Shown in pieces: positions 1-8,589 of a stretch of 64,000 nt of DNA. Location of the stretch: positions 423 through 64,422 of the forward strand of contig NZ_QUNS01000008.1 in NCBI RefSeq assembly GCF_003387615.1, given 5' to 3'. Each line of letters opens with the position of its first letter. The stretch's first letter is position 1. The DNA comes from Tenacibaculum gallaicum. Lineage in GTDB: Bacteria > Bacteroidota > Bacteroidia > Flavobacteriales > Flavobacteriaceae. A model generated the notes under the pieces. It made no database searches. It was not told the origin of the DNA and worked only from the letters and a program-made list of their open reading frames with translations. Position numbers and translations under genes: made by a program.

Positions 1-3
1 TTC

Positions 4-561
4 AGGTTGTTTTTTTCATGTTATAATAATTAATAGCTGTCATTTCGAAGGAGTGTGCGACTGAGAAACCGCAAGGTTCAGTAGCGATATCGAGAACTAC
101 TCCAGCGTCAAAGTCCTAAATTCTCGATACAAATTATGCTCTTTTCAATCGCAAAATTCACTCGAATTGACAATTTGCGTCATTTCGAACTGAAGTGGAA
201 CGGAAGTGAGAAATCTCAAGGTTCAGCGGAGCTAAATCTTTTAGTTGGTGGTTAGGAGCTTTAAAGGGTAGTAGTTACTCCTATTGAAGAGATTCCTCCT
301 CCTTTGTCGTTCGGAATGACGTTTAGGTTGTTTTTTTCATGTTATAATAATTAATAGCTGTCATTTCGAAGGAGTGTGCGACTGAGAAACCGCAAGGTTC
401 AGTAGCGATATCGAGAACTATTCCAGCGTCTAAGTCCTAAATTCTCGATATAAATTATGCTCTTTTCAATCGCAAAATTCACTCGAATTGACAATTTGCG
501 TCATTTCGAACTGAAGTGGAACGGAAGTGAGAAATCTCAAGGTTCAGCAGCGCTAAATCTT
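4..561. repeat. Tandem ~321-bp intergenic duplication with GTCATTTCGA-type elements
   Basis: The segment starting at 4 recurs at 325 with an offset of 321 bases and only scattered substitutions up to about 240/561, after which the copies diverge. Each copy contains two GTCATTTCGA-type blocks followed by a GAGAA(A/C)...CAAGGTTCAG block, and each ends near a reverse-oriented GGAATGACGTTTA or GAAATGACGTTTA. Such elements are common between genes in Flavobacteriaceae. No coding sequence was seen in 1-688; this repeat is all that is recognisable there. Confidence 0.85.
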
Positions 562-688
562 ATGGTTGGGTGTTAGGAATTTTCAATAGTGTTTGTAACT
601 AGAATTAAACAGATTTCTCGCTATCGCTCGAAATGACGTTTATCTATTATAGTAATGACATGAAATACGGAATGATATTTAGCAATGC

Positions 689-1342
689 TTACAAATCGTA
701 ATTAGGCGTATCGGGTGATTGGTGCATGAAGTGCATGTCTAAATCAGTAAGGGTGTCGGAAAAAGAGTACAAGTTTTCTTTTTTAGTGAGTAAGGCATCA
801 ATAATTGTAACTGCTTTTTTCAAACGAGTTTCTTTATCTCCTTTTAACAACACATACGGACGGTTGTATTTTTTCAACGCATTTTCAAACGCTTTAAACA
901 TTTCCAAACGTTGCTCGGGTCTGTCGCGTAAATCATCGGCCTCCCAAGGCGTATCGATATAGGTCAAGAAATAAATATCGTAGGTGTTTGCAATAGCAGC
1001 TTCATCTAATTTCGGATCTACGAATCCGCCATAATACGCTTCAGAATATACTTTGGTTTCTAACAAATCGGTATCGCAGATGAGTACTTTATCCGCTTTT
1101 TTAGCCAATTCATTTTCCAAGCCCATTTGTCCTTCAGCAATCGGAATTAAATCGTGTTGTTCACAAGTTTTACGTTCGTTGTTCCACTTGTCTTGCAAGT
1201 ATTCACGCGCAAATTCGGGAGCCCAAACGGTATTGTAATGACGTGCTAACTGACCAGAAAGTGTAGTTTTTCCTGTGCTTTCAGGTCCAAATAATACCAC
1301 CTTTACAAGGTTGATGGGGTGTTGTGTAAGTGCTTTTTCCAT
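689..1342 (-). CDS. NadR-like P-loop kinase (putative nicotinamide riboside kinase)
   Basis: A 217-aa soluble ATPase of the NadR-like AAA_28 type, expected to phosphorylate a vitamin or nucleoside (typically nicotinamide riboside to NMN) as it enters the cell. The Walker A motif GPESTGKTT is at residues 19-27 and is followed by the WAPEFAREYL block typical of this family; an acidic ICDTDLL strand lies further on. A longer open frame reaches 1552, but its extra 70 residues are the out-of-frame shadow of the neighbouring transporter. The ATG at 1342 starts exactly at the family's usual N-terminus and was chosen. It overlaps the end of the PnuC gene by 40 bases, so the two are probably translationally coupled. 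The substrate could be thiamine-related rather than nicotinamide riboside because of the YkoF-like partner upstream. Confidence 0.8.
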   Translation of the reverse strand: MEKALTQHPINLVKVVLFGPESTGKTTLSGQLARHYNTVWAPEFAREYLQDKWNNERKTCEQHDLIPIAEGQMGLENELAKKADKVLICDTDLLETKVYSEAYYGGFVDPKLDEAAIANTYDIYFLTYIDTPWEADDLRDRPEQRLEMFKAFENALKKYNRPYVLLKGDKETRLKKAVTIIDALLTKKENLYSFSDTLTDLDMHFMHQSPDTPNYDL

Positions 1343-1935
1343 GCTAAATATCCTGCAATTGCTATAAAGGTAAATAATAAATATTGAAAACTGGTAAAGG
1401 TAAATCCTTTGTAAAAGTACAGTGGAACGGAGATAATATCGCCAATAATCCAATAAATCCAGTTTTCTATTTTTCGTTTTGCCATAAGCCACATTCCTAC
1501 AAAGAAAATGGCAGTGGTAACCGTGTCTACATAAGCTGTCCAGCTTGTCCATTTATCAAAAACGGTATACACAGCATAGACGAAAACTAAGGTGGTTATA
1601 AATATGGCTACGCTTTGTTTTTTTTCTTTAAGTGTGGTTCTGGAGATAGGAGTTACATGGGTGGCGTCTACTTTGCGTGTCCAGATATACCAACCGTATA
1701 CACTCATAATAAAGTAGTACCCGTTGATCATCATATCGCCTAATAATTCCCATTTTAATAGGAGGTATACAAAAATAGCGGTGCTTATCATCCCCGTTGG
1801 GAATACCCAAATTTTATTCTGTTTTGAATACCAAACGGATAAAAAACCAAAGATTACGGCAACAATTTCCAGCCAAACATCAATAGGGTTGTACTCAGCA
1901 TACTGCCCAAAAAGGAAATCAAAAAGTTGGCTCAT
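1303..1935 (-). CDS. pnuC: PnuC-family vitamin/nicotinamide riboside transporter
   Basis: A 210-aa inner-membrane transporter with about seven hydrophobic segments. PnuC proteins catalyse facilitated diffusion of nicotinamide riboside, driven by phosphorylation inside the cell. Recognisable features are the VFPTG turn after the first helices and the NGYYFIMSVYGWYIW segment (around residues 70-85), which matches the conserved PnuC signature with its paired tryptophans. It overlaps both neighbours: the upstream YkoF-like gene by 17 bases and the downstream kinase by 40, making a tight three-gene unit. PnuT homologues in Bacteroidetes carry thiamine instead, and the YkoF-like protein next door raises that possibility. 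No TPP riboswitch was seen upstream. Confidence 0.85.
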   Translation of the reverse strand: MSQLFDFLFGQYAEYNPIDVWLEIVAVIFGFLSVWYSKQNKIWVFPTGMISTAIFVYLLLKWELLGDMMINGYYFIMSVYGWYIWTRKVDATHVTPISRTTLKEKKQSVAIFITTLVFVYAVYTVFDKWTSWTAYVDTVTTAIFFVGMWLMAKRKIENWIYWIIGDIISVPLYFYKGFTFTSFQYLLFTFIAIAGYLAWKKHLHNTPSTL

Positions 1936-2179
1936 AATCGCTACGATCGGTTTTTACGATTTTCATGAATAGCAATCCGTTATCAATCAATTCAAAGGCA
2001 TTTTTCAATTCAGAAGTAACCAAACGCATCACGGTATCATAATCTCCATACACTTGTGTGCTTAACGGATTTTCTAAAACGGTTAATCCCGAGGCTCTTA
2101 GTTTTTTGATGAAATTGATAATGGGTTCTTCAAATTCGTTCTGAAGCGGACTTAAGGTCAATTCTACGGATATTTTCAT
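1919..2179 (-). CDS. YkoF/MTH1187-like thiamine-binding-domain protein
   Basis: An 86-aa single-domain protein of the thiamine_BP (MTH1187/YkoF-like) family, a ferredoxin-like fold that binds thiamine or hydroxymethylpyrimidine in some members. The opening MKISVELTLSPL strand and the later VYGDYDTVM segment are the recognisable family features. There is no signal peptide, so a cytoplasmic location is expected. It is the first gene of the unit with PnuC and the NadR-like kinase, and its last 17 bases overlap pnuC. The ligand is inferred from family only. Confidence 0.7.
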   Translation of the reverse strand: MKISVELTLSPLQNEFEEPIINFIKKLRASGLTVLENPLSTQVYGDYDTVMRLVTSELKNAFELIDNGLLFMKIVKTDRSDYEPTF

Positions 2180-2221
2180 GGTTGTTCCTAATTAGAAAGA
2201 TGCAAAGTTACTAAAGTTAAG

Positions 2222-2329
2222 TTGTTGTTGCGTGGGAAAGGTTTTGGGAGTTTTTTTAAGTTTCAAAGATGCAGATTGTTGTTGTGTGGGAAAGGTTTTG
2301 GGAGTTTTTTTAAGTTTCAAAGATGCAGA
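2222..2329. repeat. Two perfect-phase tandem copies of a 54-bp unit
   Basis: Bases 2222-2275 are repeated at 2276-2329 with a single visible difference (TTGCGTGGG versus TTGTGTGGG). It lies in the gap between the YkoF-like gene and the phosphopantetheinyl transferase gene. The 64-aa open frame across it on the minus strand is simply the repeat read as codons. Confidence 0.9.
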
Positions 2330-2375
2330 GTTTTTGGGTTGCAGAGTTTTGGAGTAGTAGGGTATGATGCCTTTT

Positions 2376-3002
2376 TTAACAGGCACACACGCAAGTAAAA
2401 CCTTCTATTTCCAAGAACTGAATGCCGTATTCAAAAGTTTCTCCTTCGTATAGAATTTTTCCAGTTGTCACGTTCGTTTCAAAAGAAAAATCTTCAATAT
2501 AGATGTTCTCTAAGAAGCGGAGTTTTTTCTTTCCGTAGATTTTATACAAGCTTTCTTTGGCTCCCCAAACAATGGTGAGTTTGCTTACCAAAGCATCGTG
2601 ATTGGCAATGGATTTGTATTCTTCTATCGGAGTAAACTTATGTGCTATTTTTACAATTTTGTCGCGTTGCATTTCAATATCAATCCCAACAGGTTGTGTA
2701 TCAGAAATAATAATTGCTGAAAAGATAAACGAATGGGTTATTGAAATGAATTTGCCGTCTTTTAAGTGTGGTTTTCCGTAGCCATCATACAGTAAATCGT
2801 CATCGGTATACCCAACTTCTTTAAGTAAGTGACGTACACTCATGAAGCCTCTTTGGTGTAAATCGGACTTCATGCCGTTTACTCTTTGTTGATTTCCGCT
2901 TGTTAAAGAAACACCGTTAGAAAGTTGCTCAAAAGATTCTTCAATCTTCCAAATCAATGCTTTAGCATGGTTGTTTACCGTTAATGTTTTGTAAAGAGGC
3001 AT
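2376..3002 (-). CDS. 4'-phosphopantetheinyl transferase superfamily protein
   Basis: A 208-aa cytoplasmic Sfp/AcpT-type transferase that moves 4'-phosphopantetheine from CoA to a serine of carrier proteins. The two hallmark motifs are present: VGIDIE at residues 105-110 (metal-binding acidic residues) and WGAKESLYK at 146-154 (the WxxKEAhxK signature). The length fits the family. It is divergent from ahcY, with only about 60 bases between the start codons. The target carrier protein is unknown; it could be the fatty-acid ACP. Confidence 0.85.
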   Translation of the reverse strand: MPLYKTLTVNNHAKALIWKIEESFEQLSNGVSLTSGNQQRVNGMKSDLHQRGFMSVRHLLKEVGYTDDDLLYDGYGKPHLKDGKFISITHSFIFSAIIISDTQPVGIDIEMQRDKIVKIAHKFTPIEEYKSIANHDALVSKLTIVWGAKESLYKIYGKKKLRFLENIYIEDFSFETNVTTGKILYEGETFEYGIQFLEIEGFTCVCAC

Positions 3003-3021
3003 ATTTTAGAAAGTTATTTCG

Positions 3022-3029
3022 TAATTTTG
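3022..3029 (+). promoter_or_regulatory. Candidate -7 element for ahcY
   Basis: TAATTTTG matches the Bacteroidetes TAnnTTTG element and lies 36 bases before the ahcY start. No good TTTG -33 box is found at the right spacing, so this is tentative. Confidence 0.4.
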
Positions 3030-3064
3030 CGACTCAAATTTAAGATATATAAATATACAAAAAT

Positions 3065-4381
3065 ATGAGCACAAAAACTGCAACATATATTCCTTACAAA
3101 GTTAAAGATATTTCTTTAGCTGATTGGGGAAGAAAAGAGATTGAATTGGCAGAAGCTGAAATGCCAGGGTTAATGAGTTTACGCGAAGAGTATAAAGATG
3201 AGCAACCTTTAAAGGGTGCAAGAATTGCAGGATGTTTACACATGACGATTCAAACTGCGGTTTTAATTGAAACGTTACAAGCTTTAGGGGCTGAGGTTAC
3301 TTGGAGTTCTTGTAATATCTTCTCTACACAAGATCAAGCTGCTGCTGCTATTGCTGCTGCTGGAACTCCAGTGTATGCTTGGAAGGGACTTACAGATGAA
3401 GAGTTTGATTGGTGTATAGAACAGACGTTATTTTTTGGAGAAGATAAGAAGCCATTAAACATGATTTTAGATGATGGTGGAGATTTAACCAATATGGTTT
3501 TAGATAAATATCCTGAGTTAGCTCCTGGAATTAAAGGTTTATCTGAAGAAACAACTACGGGTGTGCACCGTTTATACGAGCGTATGAAAAACGGAACGTT
3601 ACCAATGCCTGCTATCAACGTAAATGATTCGGTTACTAAATCGAAATTTGACAATAAGTATGGATGTAAAGAATCTGCTGTAGATGCGATTCGTCGTGCA
3701 ACAGATATTATGTTAGCTGGTAAGCGTGTAACTGTTTGTGGTTATGGAGATGTTGGTAAAGGTACTGCTGCTTCTTTTAAAGGAGCTGGTTCTATCGTTA
3801 CTGTTACAGAAATTGACCCTATTTGTGCGTTACAAGCGGCTATGGATGGTTTTGAAGTAAAAAAACTAGAAACGGTTGTTGGTAATTCTGATATTGTAAT
3901 CACTACAACAGGAAACAAAGATATCGTAAGAGCTGAGCATTTTGAAGCAATGAAAGACAAAACAATTGTTTGTAACATTGGTCACTTTGATAACGAAATC
4001 CAAATGGGTTGGTTAAACGAAAAGTATGGTAGTACCAAAGATACTATTAAACCTCAAGTTGATAAATATAACCTTAACGGAAAAGACATCATTGTTTTAG
4101 CTGAAGGACGTTTAGTAAACTTAGGTTGTGCTACGGGTCACCCAAGTTTTGTAATGTCTAACTCATTTACAAACCAAACCTTAGCACAAATCGAGTTATG
4201 GAATAATGCTGATGCGTATAAAAATGAGGTGTATATGTTACCAAAACATTTAGATGAAAAAGTAGCAAAATTACACTTAGCTAAGATTGGTGTTGAGTTA
4301 ACTGAGTTACGTGAAGACCAAGCGAAATATATTGGTGTAACTGTTGAAGGTCCATATAAACCAGAACACTATAGATACTAA
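3065..4381 (+). CDS. ahcY: Adenosylhomocysteinase (S-adenosyl-L-homocysteine hydrolase)
   Basis: A 438-aa cytoplasmic NAD-dependent enzyme that cleaves S-adenosylhomocysteine to adenosine and homocysteine, clearing the product inhibitor of methyltransferases. It shows the substrate-domain block [11 protein letters not shown], the NAD-binding GYGDVGKG motif near residue 227, the signature [20 protein letters not shown], and the C-terminal KPEHYRY tail that contributes to the neighbouring subunit's cofactor site. Length is normal. Its codon usage looks unusually clean (few rare codons), consistent with high expression. It is transcribed alone, with a strong hairpin terminator just downstream. 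Confidence 0.97.
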   Translation: MSTKTATYIPYKVKDISLADWGRKEIELAEAEMPGLMSLREEYKDEQPLKGARIAGCLHMTIQTAVLIETLQALGAEVTWSSCNIFSTQDQAAAAIAAAGTPVYAWKGLTDEEFDWCIEQTLFFGEDKKPLNMILDDGGDLTNMVLDKYPELAPGIKGLSEETTTGVHRLYERMKNGTLPMPAINVNDSVTKSKFDNKYGCKESAVDAIRRATDIMLAGKRVTVCGYGDVGKGTAASFKGAGSIVTVTEIDPICALQAAMDGFEVKKLETVVGNSDIVITTTGNKDIVRAEHFEAMKDKTIVCNIGHFDNEIQMGWLNEKYGSTKDTIKPQVDKYNLNGKDIIVLAEGRLVNLGCATGHPSFVMSNSFTNQTLAQIELWNNADAYKNEVYMLPKHLDEKVAKLHLAKIGVELTELREDQAKYIGVTVEGPYKPEHYRY

Positions 4382-4420
4382 ATTCTTAGAATCAAGAGTC
4401 AAGAATCAAGACTTAAAAAA

Positions 4421-4447
4421 TCCCGCAACTATGTTGCGGGATTTTTT
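4421..4447. terminator. Bidirectional intrinsic terminator between ahcY and ferritin
   Basis: TCCCGCAAC-TAT-GTTGCGGGA forms a nine-pair stem flanked by A-run on the left and T-run on the right, so it can serve ahcY and the convergent ferritin gene. Confidence 0.9.
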
Positions 4448-4466
4448 TATACTGTTTATAAAAGTC

Positions 4467-4973
4467 TTATTCAGTAGGAATACGCTCATCAATCATTTTT
4501 AATGGCATATCTTCCATTAAACCAATTAGGTCTAAGATATCTCTTACTTTTTCTTCTTCTTCCGCTTGTTCTGTTACAAACCATTGTAAAAAGATTTCAG
4601 AAGTAAAGTCCCCTACTTTTCTTGCGGTTTTAAATACGTGGTGAATTGATTTGGTAACTTCTATTTCTGCATCTAAAGAAGCTTCAAAAATAGCTCGTAA
4701 GCTTTCAAATTCGTGAGCAACTTCAGTAGCTACAGGTGACATTGCACTACCACCATTATCGTTAACAAATTTAAAAATCTTCATCATGTGCTCTCTTTCT
4801 TCTTCCGCTTGCTTATAGAAGTATGAAGCGCTATTTCTAAGCTCTCTTTGATCGCACCACGATGCCATGGCTAAATATTTAGAAGATGCTTGTTGCTCCA
4901 TTGTTATTTGGTGGTTTAGCAAATCAACTACTTCCACATCTAAAATCATGTCTCTTCTTATTGCTGTTTCCAT
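4467..4973 (-). CDS. Bacterial non-heme ferritin
   Basis: A 168-aa four-helix iron-storage protein that oxidises Fe(II) and stores it as a mineral core in a 24-mer. The ferroxidase ligands are visible in EQQASSKYLAMASWCDQ and EEEREHMMKIFKFVNDNGG, with the second-half glutamates in EIFLQWFVTEQAEEEEKV. Length fits a bacterial ferritin (no heme-binding methionine pattern of bacterioferritin). The chosen start gives an eight-residue arm before the alternative ATG at MILDVEV. It is monocistronic between the shared terminator and a small hypothetical gene. Confidence 0.95.
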   Translation of the reverse strand: METAIRRDMILDVEVVDLLNHQITMEQQASSKYLAMASWCDQRELRNSASYFYKQAEEEREHMMKIFKFVNDNGGSAMSPVATEVAHEFESLRAIFEASLDAEIEVTKSIHHVFKTARKVGDFTSEIFLQWFVTEQAEEEEKVRDILDLIGLMEDMPLKMIDERIPTE

Positions 4974-5071
4974 AATATTTTGTTTAGTTTTAATAGTATA
5001 AAGATACAGATTATAAGGCTCTAAAAAGAATAGAGAACCTAATTTAAAGCTAGTCTTAGTAAACGGAATTT

Positions 5072-5350
5072 CTACTTAAAAACAGCTAAAAGAAGTTCTC
5101 TGAGCTCTATAAGTTGAGGTACATCTAAGAATAATACATGCTTATTGTCTGCTGCAAAAAGAAGTATGAAGTTGTCACCGTTAATAATGGTTTCTAACGA
5201 TTCGTAAGAAGTGTGTTGCAGTACTTTTTTTCTGAAGGCTAATAGTTGGCAAAAAGTAAAATCAATTACTTTATAGCCTAAATCTAGTTGATAACAGTTT
5301 CTGCTACCACAAGATAATTTAAACGATAATTCTTCAACTAAAAAATTCAT
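5072..5350 (-). CDS. Small hypothetical protein (92 aa)
   Basis: Not recognised. A 92-aa soluble protein rich in leucine, with two cysteines (SCGSRNC) near the N-terminus and alternating hydrophobic segments (YKVIDFTFCQLLAFRKKV, FILLFAADNKHVLFLDV) suggesting a small alpha/beta fold. It is placed head-to-tail upstream of ferritin with about 100 bases between. The proximity to ferritin does not by itself prove a link. Confidence that it is a real gene is good because of its length, normal codon use and isolated position. Confidence 0.6.
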   Translation of the reverse strand: MNFLVEELSFKLSCGSRNCYQLDLGYKVIDFTFCQLLAFRKKVLQHTSYESLETIINGDNFILLFAADNKHVLFLDVPQLIELRELLLAVFK

Positions 5351-5403
5351 TCGGCAAATATAATTATTTTTAATGAATCTAAAGAAGAATAATTTAAAGC
5401 AAT

Positions 5404-5427
5404 AAAAAAGCTCGCAAATTTGCGAGC
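5404..5427 (-). terminator. Terminator of the TlpA-like lipoprotein gene
   Basis: GCTCGCAAATTTGCGAGC is a perfect nine-pair palindrome; on the minus strand it is followed by TTTTTT, placed 35 bases after the stop of the upstream gene. Confidence 0.85.
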
Positions 5428-5461
5428 CTTGATATTATAAACGTCTTTTAATACTAAGATA

Positions 5462-6469
5462 TTAAATATTCAATGATTTGAATAACTCAACTAATTTAGG
5501 ATTAGAAGGTCTTGGAGCATTAGAATCTACAATGTTTCCTTCTGGATCTAATAAAATAAATCTTGGGATTCCTGATACTCTGTAGGCATCCATAAAAGCT
5601 TTATCTTCTTTAGCGTATAACTGAACTCCTGATAATTCTTTATCAACAATCATTTTCTTCCAAGCTTCGTAATCTTTTTGTCTGTCAACAGAGATACTTA
5701 CAAACTCAATATTTTTGTTGTGGTATTTTTCTTCTACTTTCTTTAAGAAAGGAATTTCGTTTTTACATGGTTGACACCAAGTAGCCCACAAGTCGATATA
5801 AACATATTTACCTTTTAAGTCATCTAAAGAAGTAGTACCACCAGCATTGTTTTCGTAATCAACAAACTTAGGAGACTCCATACCTTTAGCTAATTTTTTC
5901 GCTAAATATTGTTTGTCGTTATATACTTTTGTTAGATAGTTTTCAAGGCCTAAAATATTTTGCTTTTGACTTACTACGAACGCAGAGTCTAACGAAGTTC
6001 CTTCAAATTTCTTATTAAAGTCATCAACAAAAGATGAAACTTTAGATCTGAAATCTAACTCTGGTAAGTCCATTAATTCTTTGTCTCCAAATATTTTTTC
6101 TTGCTCTAAAGAGGCTTTAGCCAAGAAAGCACTTTCTTCGAAACCTGTACCTGTATAAGTTATAGTTTCGTCAAATTCTTTGGCGTCAAGAGTCATGTTA
6201 ATATCCGCTCCATTTTTTAAGTATAAAGTAGCATATTCCTTACCGTCAAAAAGTCTGTAGAACCCATCTTTTACATTCATAGTGTCTTTGAAAGTTCCGT
6301 TTTCATCAACTTTAATAACTCTATTAAACTTAAATTGAGGGCTAGAAATAACCACTGAATCAGAGTTTTTGTTGGTGATTTTTCCAGAAAAAGTTACATA
6401 ATCTTTTTGCTCCTTTTTACATGAAACTAAGGCAATAGAAATTGCCAATAAGTAAATTAGTTTTTTCAT
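5462..6469 (-). CDS. TlpA-like thioredoxin lipoprotein with DUF4369-type N-terminal domain
   Basis: A 335-aa periplasmic or envelope-anchored redox protein. Residues 1-17 form a lipoprotein signal ending in the lipobox LVSC. Residues about 25-110 look like the DUF4369 beta domain (GKITNKNSDSVVIS), and residues about 200-335 are a TlpA/AhpC-type thioredoxin domain with the active site WATWCQPCK near residues 232-235 and a cis-proline in SGIPRFILL. Such Bacteroidetes proteins reduce or exchange disulfides of exported proteins. It is followed by a clear terminator. The substrate is unknown. Confidence 0.9.
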   Translation of the reverse strand: MKKLIYLLAISIALVSCKKEQKDYVTFSGKITNKNSDSVVISSPQFKFNRVIKVDENGTFKDTMNVKDGFYRLFDGKEYATLYLKNGADINMTLDAKEFDETITYTGTGFEESAFLAKASLEQEKIFGDKELMDLPELDFRSKVSSFVDDFNKKFEGTSLDSAFVVSQKQNILGLENYLTKVYNDKQYLAKKLAKGMESPKFVDYENNAGGTTSLDDLKGKYVYIDLWATWCQPCKNEIPFLKKVEEKYHNKNIEFVSISVDRQKDYEAWKKMIVDKELSGVQLYAKEDKAFMDAYRVSGIPRFILLDPEGNIVDSNAPRPSNPKLVELFKSLNI

Positions 6470-6618
6470 TAGGGTGTATGTTAAATTTTGCTATCCAGCA
6501 TTTTTATAAACGCCTAAATTAGTGATTTTATATGAAAATACAATTTTTTAACGTTTCTCTAACTGTTTTCATAGTTGGCTATTTAATAACACTATGACTC
6601 AATAATTAAGTTTTAATT

Positions 6619-8154
6619 TTAACCTAACCAACCTTCACGATCTAAACTTCTATATTGAATTGCTTCAGTAATATGTTCAGACTGTATGTTTTTTGAGGAA
6701 GCTAAATCGGCAATGGTACGAGATACTTTTAAAATCCTATCATAGGCTCTAGCGGATAAGTTTAGTTTTTCCATGGCAATTTTTAACAAGTTTTTACTTT
6801 CTTCTGATAGCTTACAAAATTCTCGAATTTGTTTTACATTCATTTGAGCATTGTAATGAATGTTTTCAAAGTTTTTAAATCGATTTGTTTGAATTTCTCG
6901 GGCAAGCGTAACTCTTTTTCTAATATCTACACTGCTTTCTCCTTTTCGTTCATCAGATAGCTTGTCAAACGGAACTGGGGTTACTTCAATATGAATGTCA
7001 ATTCTATCTAACAATGGACCAGAAATTTTACTTAAGTAGCGTTGCATTTCGGCAGGGGAGGAGGTAACAGGTGAGTCCGGATTATTAAAATATCCTGAAG
7101 GACTAGGATTCATACTTGCTACCAACATAAAACTACTAGGGTAATTTACTGTAAAACGAGCTCGTGATATGGTAACTTCTCTATCTTCTAAGGGCTGACG
7201 CATGACTTCTAAAACCGTACGTTTAAATTCTGGAAGCTCATCTAAAAAAAGCACACCATTATGTGCCATAGAAATTTCTCCAGGTTGTGGGTATTGTCCA
7301 CCGCCTACGAGTGCAACATCAGAGATAGTATGATGAGGGCTGCGGAAGGGACGTTGATACATTAAACCTGTATTCTTTACTTTTCCTACGACAGAATGTA
7401 TTTTGGTAGTTTCTAGTGCTTCGTGCAAAGTCATAGGAGGTAAGATTGAAGGAAGACGTTTGGCTAACATTGTTTTTCCTGCCCCTGGTGGTCCTATAAG
7501 AATAATATTATGTCCACCAGCTGCTGCGATTTCCATACAGCGTTTTATAGATTCTTGTCCTTTTACATCAGCAAAATCAAACTCAGGGAAGTCAATATGT
7601 TTGTAAAACTCAGCTCGCGTATCAACGGTTGTAGGTTCAATTAGTTTGTTTCCATCAAAATGATTGATAACTTCCATAATGTTGTCTACTCCTAAAATAT
7701 TTAAGTCATTTACAATGGCAGCTTCCTTGGCATTTTCTTTTGGGAGAATAAAGTGTTTGAAACCTTCTTCACGTGCTTTGACAGCTATAGGTAAAGCTCC
7801 TTTTATAGGTTGCAAACTACCGTCAAGAGAAAGTTCTCCCATAATGATATATTCGTCAATATGTTCTGATTTTATCTGGTTTGAGGCAGCTAAAATTCCT
7901 ACAGCTAAGGTTAAGTCATATGCAGCACCTTCTTTACGTATGTCGGCAGGTGCCATGTTAATAATGATTTTCTTTCCTGGGAGTTTGTAACTGTTGTTCG
8001 CTAAGGCAGCAGAAATTCGATACGAGCTTTCACTTACTGCTTTATCGGGTAAACCAACTAAATGATATCCTATACCTTTATCAATATTTACTTCAACAGT
8101 AATTGTGGTTGCTTCAATACCAAAAACAGCACTTCCATAGACTTTTACTAGCAT
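6619..8154 (-). CDS. YifB/ComM-family Mg-chelatase-like AAA+ ATPase
   Basis: A 511-aa cytoplasmic AAA+ protein. ComM homologues are hexameric helicases that promote branch migration when transformed DNA is integrated. The N-terminal Lon-protease-like ChlI domain (residues 1-170; GLPDKAVSES, GELSLDGSL) precedes the ATPase with Walker A GPPGAGKTML, Walker B GVLFLDELPEF, and the C-terminal Mg_chelatase_C block ARAYDRILKVSRTIADL. Length and motif order are standard. Whether this strain is naturally competent cannot be told from here. Confidence 0.93.
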   Translation of the reverse strand: MLVKVYGSAVFGIEATTITVEVNIDKGIGYHLVGLPDKAVSESSYRISAALANNSYKLPGKKIIINMAPADIRKEGAAYDLTLAVGILAASNQIKSEHIDEYIIMGELSLDGSLQPIKGALPIAVKAREEGFKHFILPKENAKEAAIVNDLNILGVDNIMEVINHFDGNKLIEPTTVDTRAEFYKHIDFPEFDFADVKGQESIKRCMEIAAAGGHNIILIGPPGAGKTMLAKRLPSILPPMTLHEALETTKIHSVVGKVKNTGLMYQRPFRSPHHTISDVALVGGGQYPQPGEISMAHNGVLFLDELPEFKRTVLEVMRQPLEDREVTISRARFTVNYPSSFMLVASMNPSPSGYFNNPDSPVTSSPAEMQRYLSKISGPLLDRIDIHIEVTPVPFDKLSDERKGESSVDIRKRVTLAREIQTNRFKNFENIHYNAQMNVKQIREFCKLSEESKNLLKIAMEKLNLSARAYDRILKVSRTIADLASSKNIQSEHITEAIQYRSLDREGWLG

Positions 8155-8194
8155 ATTTTTCTCTTTTCGCTAAAGATAGAGAAAAAAATAAAAT

Positions 8195-8557
8195 TTATTG
8201 TAATCGCATTTGTTTTGGGTTCCAATGAGTTGGATCATTCTTTTTTAAGAAACATTTTAAAAGGTTGTTATTCTGATAATCTGTATAATCATCATAAATT
8301 AACGACGTTGGCTTTTTACTTAGTTTATTAAAAGAAATGGAAAAAGAGTTGTTATCAATGTCTTGTTGACTTACGATAAAAAATGATAATCCATTTAAAT
8401 CTAGATTTTTATTAACTGTTGATGAATCATAAAAAGTAGAAGAGGGGTTAGAAAAAGTATAAATACTTTTAGGTGCTTTCTCCTTTTTATCAACTTCTTG
8501 GGCTGTAGTAGAAAATATGACTGCTATTAGAAAAACGGTAGTAATACTATTTTTCAT
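8195..8557 (-). CDS. Small secreted hypothetical protein (120 aa)
   Basis: Not recognised. It has an N-terminal signal-like segment (MKNSITTVFLIAVIFSTTAQ) with a probable signal peptidase cut after TTA, then about 100 polar residues rich in Asn, Ser and Lys with no cysteine in an obvious pair. It sits between yifB and the DUF4126 gene on the same strand. A periplasmic or surface location is predicted; no function is proposed. Confidence 0.6.
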   Translation of the reverse strand: MKNSITTVFLIAVIFSTTAQEVDKKEKAPKSIYTFSNPSSTFYDSSTVNKNLDLNGLSFFIVSQQDIDNNSFSISFNKLSKKPTSLIYDDYTDYQNNNLLKCFLKKNDPTHWNPKQMRLQ

Positions 8558-8589
8558 AAAGTTAGATTTATAAAAAATAGTACCAATAA

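Noticed and set aside
1343..1552. N-terminal extension of the NadR-like kinase
   Set aside because: The extra 70 residues are the out-of-frame reading of pnuC; the internal ATG at 1342 matches the family start.
2192..2386. 64-aa open frame on the minus strand
   Set aside because: It is composed of two repeats of the 54-bp tandem unit and has no protein-like features or start signal.
3065..4381. SAM/SAH riboswitch before ahcY
   Set aside because: The 60-base leader shows no convincing folded element.
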